From positions 1 through 37,619 of the forward strand of contig OMJS01000172.1 in NCBI GenBank assembly GCA_900299365.1: a stretch of DNA of 37,619 nucleotides, in the 5' to 3' direction. The translations under genes and the position numbers were made by a program. Below the pieces are notes generated by a model that did no database searches, was not told the origin of the DNA, and worked only from the letters and a program-made list of their open reading frames with translations. This stretch comes from Opitutales bacterium (GTDB lineage Bacteria > Verrucomicrobiota > Verrucomicrobiia > Opitutales > Seribacteraceae). Position 1 is the stretch's first letter. The number at the start of each line of letters is the position of its first letter. Shown piece after piece: positions 1-7,781 of the stretch.

Positions 1-1878
1 ATTTGTAGCACTATCCAGTTCTATAGTTTCAGTATTTCCAATGCCAGCTGTCGCAGAAAGGCTGATGGTATCCGCTGTTATATCGGAAATTGCGTCGGAA
101 GCATGATCGTTAATTGCACCATTAGTTGTTTCAATAGTAACTGAAGCGGTTCCCGCGTTAATGGAATTTAGTGTAATATCGCCAGAACTTTCAATTGATA
201 CAGAACCATTTTGTGTAGAAGCACTGATTTGTGCATCAGATGTAATAGAATCAGCGGTAAATGACCCTGATGTTTCAGTCAATGTACCTGAAATAAGCCC
301 GCCATTAACATCGATGTTGCCTGTAAGTTGGATGGTTCCATCTGCACTTGCAGTAATTCCTCCAGCAGTTATTGGTGCCGTCATTACAATCACACCATCA
401 GTTCTAGTATTTCCAGCAGTTAAGGATAAGGATCCAGAACCAAGATCAATACTACCTGCAAACATTTTAATATCTCCATCAGCAGTTATGGTGAGATTGT
501 TACCTGATGTAGAATCAATAGTTACGGCAGGATAAACATCAAATGTAACATCACCTTTTTCACTACCACCTCCGGCAGCGGTAAGAATTGATACATTAGC
601 AGATGCGAGTGCTGATTCCAGAGTAGATTCACTAATAATGGAACCCGTACTTGCATTTGGGACAAAGTCAGGATTACCAGTAATCGAAGAATCTGATCCT
701 GTTGATATTGATATATTGGTAGGATCTAAAAGAAGCAAACCAGTTGCTCCAACTGCTGCAGATAAATCTGAAAAACCTTGGTAAGTAAGAACATCTTTAC
801 CAGAAACCTCAACAAATCCACCATCGCCAGCTTTATCTCCACCAGTTGCGGAAATAAAGCCAGTAAATTCGGTGGTATTATCCGCCCAAACAATAACTCT
901 ACCACCATCTCCATTTCCTAATGCATCAGCAGAAATTTCACCAGAAACAATGGTGTTTTTAGCGTTAGAAATATTGGGATTATTTCCTTGGTAATCACCA
1001 CCAATTAAAACTTCACCACCCCCGATAGCGCCGGAAGCATTGATTGAACCTGCATGAGAAACGGATTCACCTGTAATTGTTACCGAGCCACCGATTGAAT
1101 CAGCTGAAGATACATCTATGGAGCCAGAGTTACTAGCTGAGCCATCTAAAAGACCAGACAAATCCATTGTAATTTTACCGCCTGCAGCCTCCCCTACTTC
1201 GATGACTGCATCTCCAGAAAGAAGAGCAGCGTCCCCACCCGGAGTAATAATATCTCCAAGGTTCTGAACATCACCAGCGACAAGTGCGGTAAAACTTTCA
1301 GAATTTATCGTGCCTAAATTGATAACAGAGGCTTCGGAATCTCCAGTAAAATGAATATTTCCGGTCAAGAAGTCAGAATCAGAAATGTCCAAGGTTGAAG
1401 CGATTAAGCTGTAAACATTAACCTGAGCACTCTCGCCGAAAAGAATACCATTGGGGTTAATCAAATAGAGCTGTCCGTTAGAATTTAAAGTCCCGTAAAT
1501 TTCAGATAAATTATTTCCGATGACCCGAGAAAGCATGGCCGAATCTACATTGGGCTGAACAATATCGACCAAAGCACCTCGACCAATGTCAAAACTCTGC
1601 CAATTAACAATCGAAGACTGTGAACCCTGGAGTATTCGCATGGTATCAGTGCCATTTTGCTGTATATTTACATCCCCACTCACAACCTGAGCACCCGTTG
1701 GAAGGTTGGCTGCTAGGGCGGCTCCCGGTGCACCTAAGACAAAGCCAAACAATCCTACACTAATCATCCCTGTTTTGATTGTGGTGCCAATTCGACCAGC
1801 GGTGCGATTAATGCGACCACGATGATGGCTGTAAAATTTGTTTAGGTATTTACGGAAGGAGGAGGTTTTGTTCTTCAT
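1..1878 (-). CDS. Two-partner secretion exoprotein (TpsA, filamentous haemagglutinin-like), C-terminus outside window
   Basis: The minus-strand frame is open from an ATG at 1878 to the window edge (626 codons, no stop), so the 3' end is missing. The N-terminus is basic (RGRINRTAGRIGTTIKTG), then a hydrophobic stretch ending GAPGAALAA near residue 56: a long, extended-type signal peptide. The mature part opens with the TPS secretion domain (haemagglutination activity domain), recognisable by NWQSFDIG and LINPNGILFG. After it come long Gly/Ser/Thr/Asn/Asp-rich stretches with regular short strands (SLSLTAGN, LTITADGDIKM), as expected of a right-handed beta-helix. It follows the transporter gene by 26 bp. 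By family knowledge it is exported by Sec and then threaded through TpsB to the surface as an adhesin or similar. I see no Shine-Dalgarno before the ATG. The cargo's specific role cannot be told because the C-terminus is missing. Confidence 0.88.
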   Translation of the reverse strand, partial: MKNKTSSFRKYLNKFYSHHRGRINRTAGRIGTTIKTGMISVGLFGFVLGAPGAALAANLPTGAQVVSGDVNIQQNGTDTMRILQGSQSSIVNWQSFDIGRGALVDIVQPNVDSAMLSRVIGNNLSEIYGTLNSNGQLYLINPNGILFGESAQVNVYSLIASTLDISDSDFLTGNIHFTGDSEASVINLGTINSESFTALVAGDVQNLGDIITPGGDAALLSGDAVIEVGEAAGGKITMDLSGLLDGSASNSGSIDVSSADSIGGSVTITGESVSHAGSINASGAIGGGEVLIGGDYQGNNPNISNAKNTIVSGEISADALGNGDGGRVIVWADNTTEFTGFISATGGDKAGDGGFVEVSGKDVLTYQGFSDLSAAVGATGLLLLDPTNISISTGSDSSITGNPDFVPNASTGSIISESTLESALASANVSILTAAGGGSEKGDVTFDVYPAVTIDSTSGNNLTITADGDIKMFAGSIDLGSGSLSLTAGNTRTDGVIVMTAPITAGGITASADGTIQLTGNIDVNGGLISGTLTETSGSFTADSITSDAQISASTQNGSVSIESSGDITLNSINAGTASVTIETTNGAINDHASDAISDITADTISLSATAGIGNTETIELDSATN

Positions 1879-1904
1879 GATCGCAGAAAGTAAGAAAAAT
1901 AAAT

Positions 1905-3425
1905 TTAGAAACGGATGTTTAAACCAATATGAGCTCTCGGTTGCAGTTTCTCAGTCCCATCCGGCCCATCATCTGTGGGAACTCCAACCTGCAAAGTAAA
2001 GTCAGTACTCGAACCGAGACTACCTGCTATGCCCGCTCCAAAACTTTGCAGGTTAGAAGAGTCAGTTGTGGCACCTGGTAAGGAAACGAATTTGGAATAT
2101 CCAAAATCATAAAAAGCGAGTTTTTGGAAGTTACCTTCCAAACCAAAAAGAGAACCTGGTTGAGCATCAAACCGATATTCCAGATTGAGCAAAACTGCTC
2201 GGTCACCCAAGCCCTCATTTTCCTCGTATCCGCGAATAGCAGATTGCCCGCCAAGGCTTTTTTGTAAGGCAGGTGGGAGGGGATCAGCAGTAGCTTGAGC
2301 ATTAATCTTCAAGTTAACACCTCCACTAACTTGGCCAAGGTCAAGTGGTTCAAAAGTTGAGAAAGTTAAATTAGTAATAAAGAAACCTTTTTCAACACCT
2401 GGGCGTTGTTGGGCAAGTTCGGTATTATTGGAAGTGGAAAGATCAGAAACAAAACTTCCTGACCAAAAAGATTTACCATCCCCCCAAGGGTTTTTGAAAC
2501 TTCCTTGCAGACCAATGCGAGGCAAATACAGGGGTATTTTAGCTTCAGGGAAGGCAAAACCAGATAGCGTAATTTGGCTAGTAGACTTCAGATAGGTAAG
2601 ACCATAAGTTAAGGACATTCCGTCAAGTGGCCCAGATTCGAACCCATAGCTTCCAAGAAAGCCAAGGTAAATACCATCACTCAAAAAGAGATCGGATTGG
2701 GAAACTTGATTACTGTACTCAGATTCAGTAAAGCCTCCAAAAATAGCGTGTGAAAAAGATCCATAACTTGCTTGATAGGCAAGTGAGTAAGATTGAAGTT
2801 CCGAAGCTTCCTTAGGATCGGTTAAGTATGAGAACGAAATGCGATCGGAACTACTAAATGGTTCCCACATTTCCAAACCCAATTTTGAACGCCAGCCAGA
2901 TGATTGGGGTGTTCCATTGTTGGAGATGTCAAGATTACCAGAAATAGGCACACTGTCTTTCACCTTGAAATCAGCATCCACAATGACTTCACCATCATCT
3001 GCTCTTTTGGGAGAAAGTTTGGTATCTACTAAGATAAATCGGTTACGGTTTAGTTGAGCAGCCTGTCTTTGGAATTTCCCGTAGTTAAAAGAATCACCTG
3101 AATTCCAATCTAAGTTTTTAAGAATACCTTTGGTAGATAAATGCGTGTTTCCCGCAACTCTAGCTTCACCTACTTTTCCCTCTTTAATCAAAATTACTGT
3201 CCTCCCGTCTAAGTTACCTACTTTTGCTTGTGCAAAGGGATAGCCGTTTTGCCTCAAGTATGACTCAAGTTGCTTGGCTGCATCACTGGGTGAAAGATCG
3301 GAATGATCAGATAAGTAGGACTCTAAGGTATCTCTTAGATCAACACTGCAAATAATTGGTACGCTATAAAGAGAACTGACCGAGGTTATAAGAAGAGCCA
3401 AAAAAGCAGAACGCAAAATGTTCAT
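1905..3425 (-). CDS. Two-partner secretion outer-membrane transporter (TpsB, ShlB/FhaC family)
   Basis: A 506-residue protein with an N-terminal signal peptide (hydrophobic residues about 6-25). A POTRA-like region follows (about residues 30-150: SYLRQNGYPFAQAKV, VGEARVAGNTHLSTKGIL), then a 16-strand-type beta barrel. The diagnostic conserved segment GGQSAIRGYEENEGLG near residue 390 corresponds to the (V/I)RGY/F loop motif that plugs Omp85/TpsB pores. The protein ends in an aromatic residue (HIGLNIRF), as outer-membrane barrels do. Role by family: it receives the partner exoprotein in the periplasm and translocates it across the outer membrane. The partner gene tpsA lies 26 bp downstream, so the two should be one transcription unit. 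At about 500 residues it is slightly short for the family (usually 550-580), with a compact POTRA part; whether one or two POTRA domains are present I cannot say. Confidence 0.9.
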   Translation of the reverse strand: MNILRSAFLALLITSVSSLYSVPIICSVDLRDTLESYLSDHSDLSPSDAAKQLESYLRQNGYPFAQAKVGNLDGRTVILIKEGKVGEARVAGNTHLSTKGILKNLDWNSGDSFNYGKFQRQAAQLNRNRFILVDTKLSPKRADDGEVIVDADFKVKDSVPISGNLDISNNGTPQSSGWRSKLGLEMWEPFSSSDRISFSYLTDPKEASELQSYSLAYQASYGSFSHAIFGGFTESEYSNQVSQSDLFLSDGIYLGFLGSYGFESGPLDGMSLTYGLTYLKSTSQITLSGFAFPEAKIPLYLPRIGLQGSFKNPWGDGKSFWSGSFVSDLSTSNNTELAQQRPGVEKGFFITNLTFSTFEPLDLGQVSGGVNLKINAQATADPLPPALQKSLGGQSAIRGYEENEGLGDRAVLLNLEYRFDAQPGSLFGLEGNFQKLAFYDFGYSKFVSLPGATTDSSNLQSFGAGIAGSLGSSTDFTLQVGVPTDDGPDGTEKLQPRAHIGLNIRF

Positions 3426-3439
3426 AATTTAATATGGGT

Positions 3440-3445
3440 ATTATA
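3440..3445 (-). promoter_or_regulatory. Candidate -10 box for tpsBA
   Basis: The minus strand reads TATAAT here, 14 bases upstream of the tpsB ATG at 3425. No convincing -35 hexamer sits at the usual spacing. If used, the 5' leader would be very short (about 8 bases), matching the absence of a Shine-Dalgarno. The surrounding stretch is A+T-rich, so chance is possible. Confidence 0.3.
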
Positions 3446-3573
3446 ATAAGAAGGGGAACTGTTTATCGAAAAGATGGACAAATATAGTGCAATAAAAAAA
3501 ACCTTTTTAATGCAATGATTTTGCACAAATCAGGAAATCCGGACAATTTCTCATCAAGGGATTGTCGTACCAC

Positions 3574-3607
3574 ACAAAAAAACCCCGTTAAATTGATCAA
3601 CGGGGTT
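3574..3607 (-). terminator. Rho-independent terminator
   Basis: Read on the minus strand, a perfect 9-bp stem (AACCCCGTT, 9-base loop, AACGGGGTT) is followed directly by a run of T (3580 down to 3574). It begins about 20 bases after the stop codon of the secreted coiled-coil protein gene at 3629. It ends that transcript and insulates the downstream tpsBA pair. Confidence 0.88.
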
Positions 3608-3628
3608 AGTCGGAAAATAATACCAGAA

Positions 3629-4051
3629 CTACTTCTTTGGTTTCTTTTCGGTATCTTTAATTTTTTGGGCTTCTTCCTCGGTTACCCACATATGTATATG
3701 GGCTTTCTCAACTGTTAAGACATAATTCCGGTTTAAAGAAAAGCCATAGGTCTTAAACATTAATTGGTTATTTTCGTTAAGTTTTTGCTGTAGTGAATCA
3801 AGTTCGCTTTGAAGTTTTTTATGCTCTTCTTCGTCTTGCACATTTTCTAACTTGCTTAGCAGTTCGGCAGCTAAACTTCTTTGCTGTTGAACAAGCTGTA
3901 CATTTCGTTGAAATTCCTTGTTTGCATCAATGGTGTTTAAAGACGCGACTTTCACAAGTTGCATCTTTCCTTCGGATTTAGCTTTTTCATTCGCAAAAAC
4001 AGAAGATGTAGATGCAAACATTAAAAATAATAACAATTTAGGGTATTTCAT
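3629..4051 (-). CDS. Small secreted coiled-coil protein of unknown function
   Basis: A 140-residue protein. An upstream in-frame start exists, but the ATG at 4051 is chosen because an AGGA Shine-Dalgarno (4061-4064) sits 9 bases before it and the product then starts with a standard signal peptide (MKYPKLLLFLMFASTSSVFA, cleavage likely before NEKAK). The mature part is highly charged and helical (ELLSKLENVQDEEEHKKL, LDSLQQKLNENNQLM), consistent with a coiled coil, and ends in a Lys-rich tail. It therefore probably acts in the periplasm. It has a terminator of its own and no operon partner, as the next gene upstream is divergent. I do not recognise the family. A periplasmic chaperone-like or spacer protein is possible but not supported by a motif. 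Confidence 0.7.
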   Translation of the reverse strand: MKYPKLLLFLMFASTSSVFANEKAKSEGKMQLVKVASLNTIDANKEFQRNVQLVQQQRSLAAELLSKLENVQDEEEHKKLQSELDSLQQKLNENNQLMFKTYGFSLNRNYVLTVEKAHIHMWVTEEEAQKIKDTEKKPKK

Positions 4052-4182
4052 ATACATCCATCCTTTATAAAGAATCAATTACCACACTCAATATATTAAA
4101 TTTTAGAATTTAAGGTTATGTAAAAAAATATCCTGAAGTTTTGCATTTGTATTATGACTACATCGCAGGGTATTTATATAGC

Positions 4183-4482
4183 ATGCTTCTACATATCGTC
4201 GTATTTTGGTTAAAGAAAGATCTTTCTGAAGAAGAATTAAAGACTTTCGAGAATGAGGTTCGTTCTCTCGAAAATATATCTTCCGTAGAGCAATTATTTG
4301 TCGGTAAGCCTGCAAGTACGACAAAGCGCCCCGTAATTGATGATTCATATGATTTTTGTTTAACTGTCATGCTCAGAGATATTGCTGGACATGACACCTA
4401 TCAGGAAGATCCGCTACACTTAGAATTTATTAAAAACTGCTCCCATATGTGGGAAAAGGTAAAAATATATGATGCAGACTAA
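4183..4482 (+). CDS. Stress-responsive alpha/beta-barrel (Dabb) domain protein
   Basis: A 99-residue protein consisting of a single Dabb domain. The start MLLHIVVFWLKKDLSEEEL matches the usual family opening (xxxHIVxFKLKxxxxxEE), which is why the ATG at 4183 is preferred to the in-frame TTG at 4141. Other family-like features are the central strand YDFCLTVMLRD, the short DxYQxDPLHLEF segment and the C-terminal strand. Dabb proteins form a dimeric ferredoxin-like barrel; a few are enzymes (cyclases, transferases), but most have no assigned reaction. It is divergent from the secreted coiled-coil gene and convergent with the glutaredoxin gene, whose stop is 18 bp away. An AGGG stands 12 bases upstream, a longer spacing than ideal. 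Confidence 0.82.
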   Translation: MLLHIVVFWLKKDLSEEELKTFENEVRSLENISSVEQLFVGKPASTTKRPVIDDSYDFCLTVMLRDIAGHDTYQEDPLHLEFIKNCSHMWEKVKIYDAD

Positions 4483-4499
4483 ACTTTTTTTAACTTTAA

Positions 4500-4769
4500 C
4501 TAGGTAAAAAGACTGAGCTTTTTGGCTTCATCGGGATTTTCCTTAAGTGCCTGTTTAAACTCATCCACATCAAAATCTGCCACCACAAAGTCTCCATTTT
4601 TCAGGGTGGGTGTCTTCGTTTGTCCACTAATCTCTTGTAGTTCAGACATCCGGGAAGGATCTGTTCGAACATCTATGACATTCAATTCCAGACCCACTTG
4701 GGAAAAATACTGAAGGGCATCGGCACACCAAGGGCAGCCCTGTTTAACATACAAATTTGGTTTACTCAT
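4500..4769 (-). CDS. Glutaredoxin family protein
   Basis: An 89-residue thioredoxin-fold protein with a dithiol active site CPWC at residues 12-15 (context YVKQGCPWCADAL) and the cis-proline region KTPTL at about 52-56. This is the standard glutaredoxin layout and size. The likely role is cytoplasmic reduction of protein disulfides or glutathione mixed disulfides. The C-terminal half (DGDFVVADFDVDEF type) is acidic. A TATAAT box lies 8 bases upstream of the ATG and no Shine-Dalgarno is visible, so the message could be leaderless. It is divergent from the UvrA-family gene at 4867. Confidence 0.88.
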   Translation of the reverse strand: MSKPNLYVKQGCPWCADALQYFSQVGLELNVIDVRTDPSRMSELQEISGQTKTPTLKNGDFVVADFDVDEFKQALKENPDEAKKLSLFT

Positions 4770-4777
4770 TGATATTA

Positions 4778-4783
4778 ATTATA
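4778..4783 (-). promoter_or_regulatory. Candidate -10 box for the glutaredoxin gene
   Basis: A perfect TATAAT on the minus strand ends 8 bases before the glutaredoxin ATG. Initiation about 7 bases downstream would give a nearly leaderless mRNA. The best -35 partner (TTGCGA, 15-bp spacer) is poor. It overlaps the small inverted repeat ATAAG-TATT-CTTAT at 4781-4794. Confidence 0.35.
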
Positions 4784-4866
4784 AGTATTCTTATGAATTC
4801 GCAAAGTTCTTATCTTAAACCAGCTTGTCGCCAACCCGCTGCATGAGCATGATGAAAGATTAGCAA

Positions 4867-7749
4867 ATGGCCAAGCGAGAGAAGTATTTAGTCAATCAGT
4901 CAACAAATATTTTTGTTAGAGGAGCACGGGAAAATAATTTAAAAAACCTTACTGTATCCATACCAAGAGGAAAACTCGTTGGGGTAACAGGTGTGAGTGG
5001 TTCTGGAAAATCCTCCTTAATTTTCGATGTCATTGCTGCCGAGGGCCATCGAAAATATGTTGAGAGTCTTTCCACCAAGGCTAGGCAAGCATTAGAAAAG
5101 GTATCCAAACCTGATGTCGATTATGTCGAAGGTCTATCACCCGTTCTTTCAATTGAACAACTTTCTGCACGCTCCGCTGGTCCCCGAAGCACCGTAGCTA
5201 CGGCAACTGAAATTGCCGACTATGCGAGATTATTATGGGCAACAGCAGGTACCCCTCATTGCCCACAAGATGGAGCTCCAGTTACCAGAAAGTCGCTCGA
5301 TCTATGCGTGGAAGAATTAATTGACCAAGGTTTGAATAAACGGATGATTCTCCTCGCCCCCTGGATGCGTGCCAAGGCATCTGTACTAAGGGAGGAAGTA
5401 GAAAATTTAGAAAGGCGGGGGTTTCAAAGGCTAAGAATAGATGGTAAGATTAAACGAATCGATAGTCATGACCTTATCCCAAATGGAACGAAAGGGAGAG
5501 AAATTCAGGTGGAACTGGTAATCGACCGTATAGTGGTTCGAGAGGATACCAGGAGCAGGTTGGCAGATTCTCTTGAATTAGCCTTCGAAGAGGGTGACGA
5601 ACATGCAATTGCCGTTCTCGAGCAGGAAAAGGGTGAATTTCAGGAAGTTCATTTATCTCAAGGCTTCGGTTGTAATCTTTGTGGAGCAAGCTACCCTACC
5701 CCAACTCCGAAATTGTTTTCATGGAATCATCCAGAAGGTGCATGTACATGCTGTGGGGGATTGGGAGAAGTTCTCCGCTTTCGTGAAGATTTAATAATCC
5801 CCGATCCTTCTCTCTCCTTAAATAAAGGAGCTATCAAGCCGTGGCGAATGGGGTCACGCAAGATGATAAATCTCAGAAAAAACCTCCTCAACGCATTGTC
5901 TGAGCAAATGGATTTAGACTTAAAGAAGCCTTGGGAAAAGTTGCCCGAAGAAATTCGATCCTTTTTGCTCAATGGAAATAAGGATCAAGAGTATGAGATC
6001 AAATTGGAATACGGGCGTGGCAAAAAAGCAAAAAAACAGCATTTTCCGGGCATATTGAAGGATTTACAAAATACCTTTGCGTCAACGACAAGCGATAGCT
6101 TGAGGGCAAAACTGCACACTTTTCAATATGGAACCGTATGTGAAAAGTGTAAAGGAAGCCGGTTATCTGCTTACTCCCGCTCAGTTCTACTCGCTGGCTG
6201 TTCGCTGGAAGAATTTTTCTCTTGGACGGCCTCTCAGGCTTGGGAATTTATTCATAAAAAGGCAAGGAAGGATGAGAGTTGTATGCAGGTAGAAGATGCA
6301 CTGCATGGGCTCGAACAAAGACTCGGCTTTCTCAATGAAGTAGGTTTAGGATATTTGGGACTCGACCGACCATTCCGTAGTCTGAGTGGAGGAGAAGCCC
6401 AAAGATCACGCCTTGCTACCCAATTGGGCATGGGATTAGTTGGAGTAATATATGCTTTGGACGAACCAAGTGTCGGTCTACACCCAGCTGACCATGATCG
6501 TTTGATCAATGTATTGCATGGTTTACGAGACCGCGGAAATACAGTGCTCGTAGTAGAGCATGATGCAGAGACTCTTCTTGCCTGTGACCATTTGATCGAA
6601 GTAGGCCCAGGTCCAGGAACCGAAGGTGGTAATCTTATTTATAACGGATCCCTCAACGGATGTAAAAACTCTGGTATCAGTAAAAGTGGTCCTTTTCTTG
6701 CAGGAAAAGAATCCATAGAAAGGGAAGGAAAACAAAAAAAACCAGGCAAACAATCCGTCTTTGTAAAACAAGCTAAGGCAAATAATCTCCAAAATGTAGA
6801 CGCCTCCTTCCCCATTGGTTTATTAACGGTGGTTTGCGGAGTTTCAGGTTCTGGAAAGAGTTCGTTAGTTAATGAAGTATTAGCAAAATCCGCCGCGCAC
6901 ATACTTCACCGGTCCAAACAATTGCCCGGAGCACACGGAGGAATTAATGGTCTGGAAAATTTTGATCAGGTTGTCAGAATAGATCAATCTCCCATTGGTA
7001 AAAGTCCGCGCTCCAATCCCGCTACCTATGTAAAATTATTTGATCAATTGCGTAGCCTTTTTGCGAAATGTTCCCTGAGCAAAGTGAGGGGCTATGGCCC
7101 GGGACGATTTAGTTTTAATATTCCTGGTGGAAGATGTGAGCGTTGCAAGGGAGATGGTGTGGTTAAACTGGATATGCAATTCTTGGCTGATGTCTATGTT
7201 AAGTGTGAAAGTTGCCATGGGAAACGTTACAACCGTGAAACCCTTGAGGTTCGTTATCGAGGAAGGAATATTTCAGAAGTACTGGAATTAACGGTATCAG
7301 AGGCCAAAGAATTATTCCTTAAACACCCTGCAGTAATTAATAAGCTTGAAACTTTGGACGCGGTGGGACTGGGCTACCTAAAATTGGGACAGGCGGCCAA
7401 CACTTTGTCAGGCGGGGAAGCTCAGCGCCTAAAACTATCGCTTGAATTAAGTCGAAAACAAAGCGGACGAACCCTCTACTTAATGGACGAACCAACTACA
7501 GGTTTACACTGGCTCGATATTCAACGATTACTTGATTTGCTCTTCAAATTAAGGGACAGTGGCAATACATTGGTGGTGATTGAGCATAATCTGGACATTA
7601 TTCGACTTGCCGATCATGTGATTGAAATAGGACCTAGTGGGGGGCAGTCAGGTGGAAAACTTATCTTTGAAGGAACACCCAAAATACTTGCCGGGAATGA
7701 TACACCCACCGGAAAATTTCTTGCCAAGCACATCACACAATTCGCATAA
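4867..7749 (+). CDS. uvrA: UvrA-family excinuclease ATPase
   Basis: A 960-residue protein with the full UvrA layout. First ABC half: Walker A GVSGSGKSS (42-50), a UvrB-interaction-type domain (about 130-250), zinc site 1 (C269, C272, C293, C296), insertion domain (about 300-400), CEKC (425-428), signature LSGGE (506-510) and LDEPSVGLH (531-539). Second half: Walker A GVSGSGKSS (668-676), DQSPIGKSPRSNPATY (706-721), the C-terminal zinc module (C757, C760, C780, C783), LSGGE (847-851) and MDEPTTGLH (873-881). In nucleotide excision repair UvrA finds damage and loads UvrB. Length matches canonical UvrA (about 940). Some segments differ from the usual consensus, for example ARQALEKVSKPDVDYVEGL near 72-90 and EQLSARSAGPRSTVATATE, so it could be a second UvrA paralogue. 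The start is not supported by a strong Shine-Dalgarno. Confidence 0.93.
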   Translation: MAKREKYLVNQSTNIFVRGARENNLKNLTVSIPRGKLVGVTGVSGSGKSSLIFDVIAAEGHRKYVESLSTKARQALEKVSKPDVDYVEGLSPVLSIEQLSARSAGPRSTVATATEIADYARLLWATAGTPHCPQDGAPVTRKSLDLCVEELIDQGLNKRMILLAPWMRAKASVLREEVENLERRGFQRLRIDGKIKRIDSHDLIPNGTKGREIQVELVIDRIVVREDTRSRLADSLELAFEEGDEHAIAVLEQEKGEFQEVHLSQGFGCNLCGASYPTPTPKLFSWNHPEGACTCCGGLGEVLRFREDLIIPDPSLSLNKGAIKPWRMGSRKMINLRKNLLNALSEQMDLDLKKPWEKLPEEIRSFLLNGNKDQEYEIKLEYGRGKKAKKQHFPGILKDLQNTFASTTSDSLRAKLHTFQYGTVCEKCKGSRLSAYSRSVLLAGCSLEEFFSWTASQAWEFIHKKARKDESCMQVEDALHGLEQRLGFLNEVGLGYLGLDRPFRSLSGGEAQRSRLATQLGMGLVGVIYALDEPSVGLHPADHDRLINVLHGLRDRGNTVLVVEHDAETLLACDHLIEVGPGPGTEGGNLIYNGSLNGCKNSGISKSGPFLAGKESIEREGKQKKPGKQSVFVKQAKANNLQNVDASFPIGLLTVVCGVSGSGKSSLVNEVLAKSAAHILHRSKQLPGAHGGINGLENFDQVVRIDQSPIGKSPRSNPATYVKLFDQLRSLFAKCSLSKVRGYGPGRFSFNIPGGRCERCKGDGVVKLDMQFLADVYVKCESCHGKRYNRETLEVRYRGRNISEVLELTVSEAKELFLKHPAVINKLETLDAVGLGYLKLGQAANTLSGGEAQRLKLSLELSRKQSGRTLYLMDEPTTGLHWLDIQRLLDLLFKLRDSGNTLVVIEHNLDIIRLADHVIEIGPSGGQSGGKLIFEGTPKILAGNDTPTGKFLAKHITQFA

Positions 7750-7769
7750 GTGTAACCGTGCAAGATAAC

Positions 7770-7773
7770 AGGA
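7770..7773 (+). promoter_or_regulatory. Shine-Dalgarno deciding the start of the AI-2E family gene
   Basis: AGGA followed by 8 bases and ATG at 7782. The alternative GTG at 7758 has no such sequence, so initiation at 7782 is preferred. Confidence 0.6.
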
Positions 7774-7781
7774 AAGACGAA

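Noticed and set aside
161-535. A 124-codon plus-strand open frame
   Set aside because: It lies entirely opposite the TpsA coding frame, which is open for 626 codons and has clear family motifs. The opposite frame has no recognisable features and is a by-product of repetitive codon use.
3515-3718. A 67-codon plus-strand frame
   Set aside because: It runs through the terminator hairpin and into the end of the coiled-coil gene on the other strand, has no Shine-Dalgarno and a composition unlike a protein.
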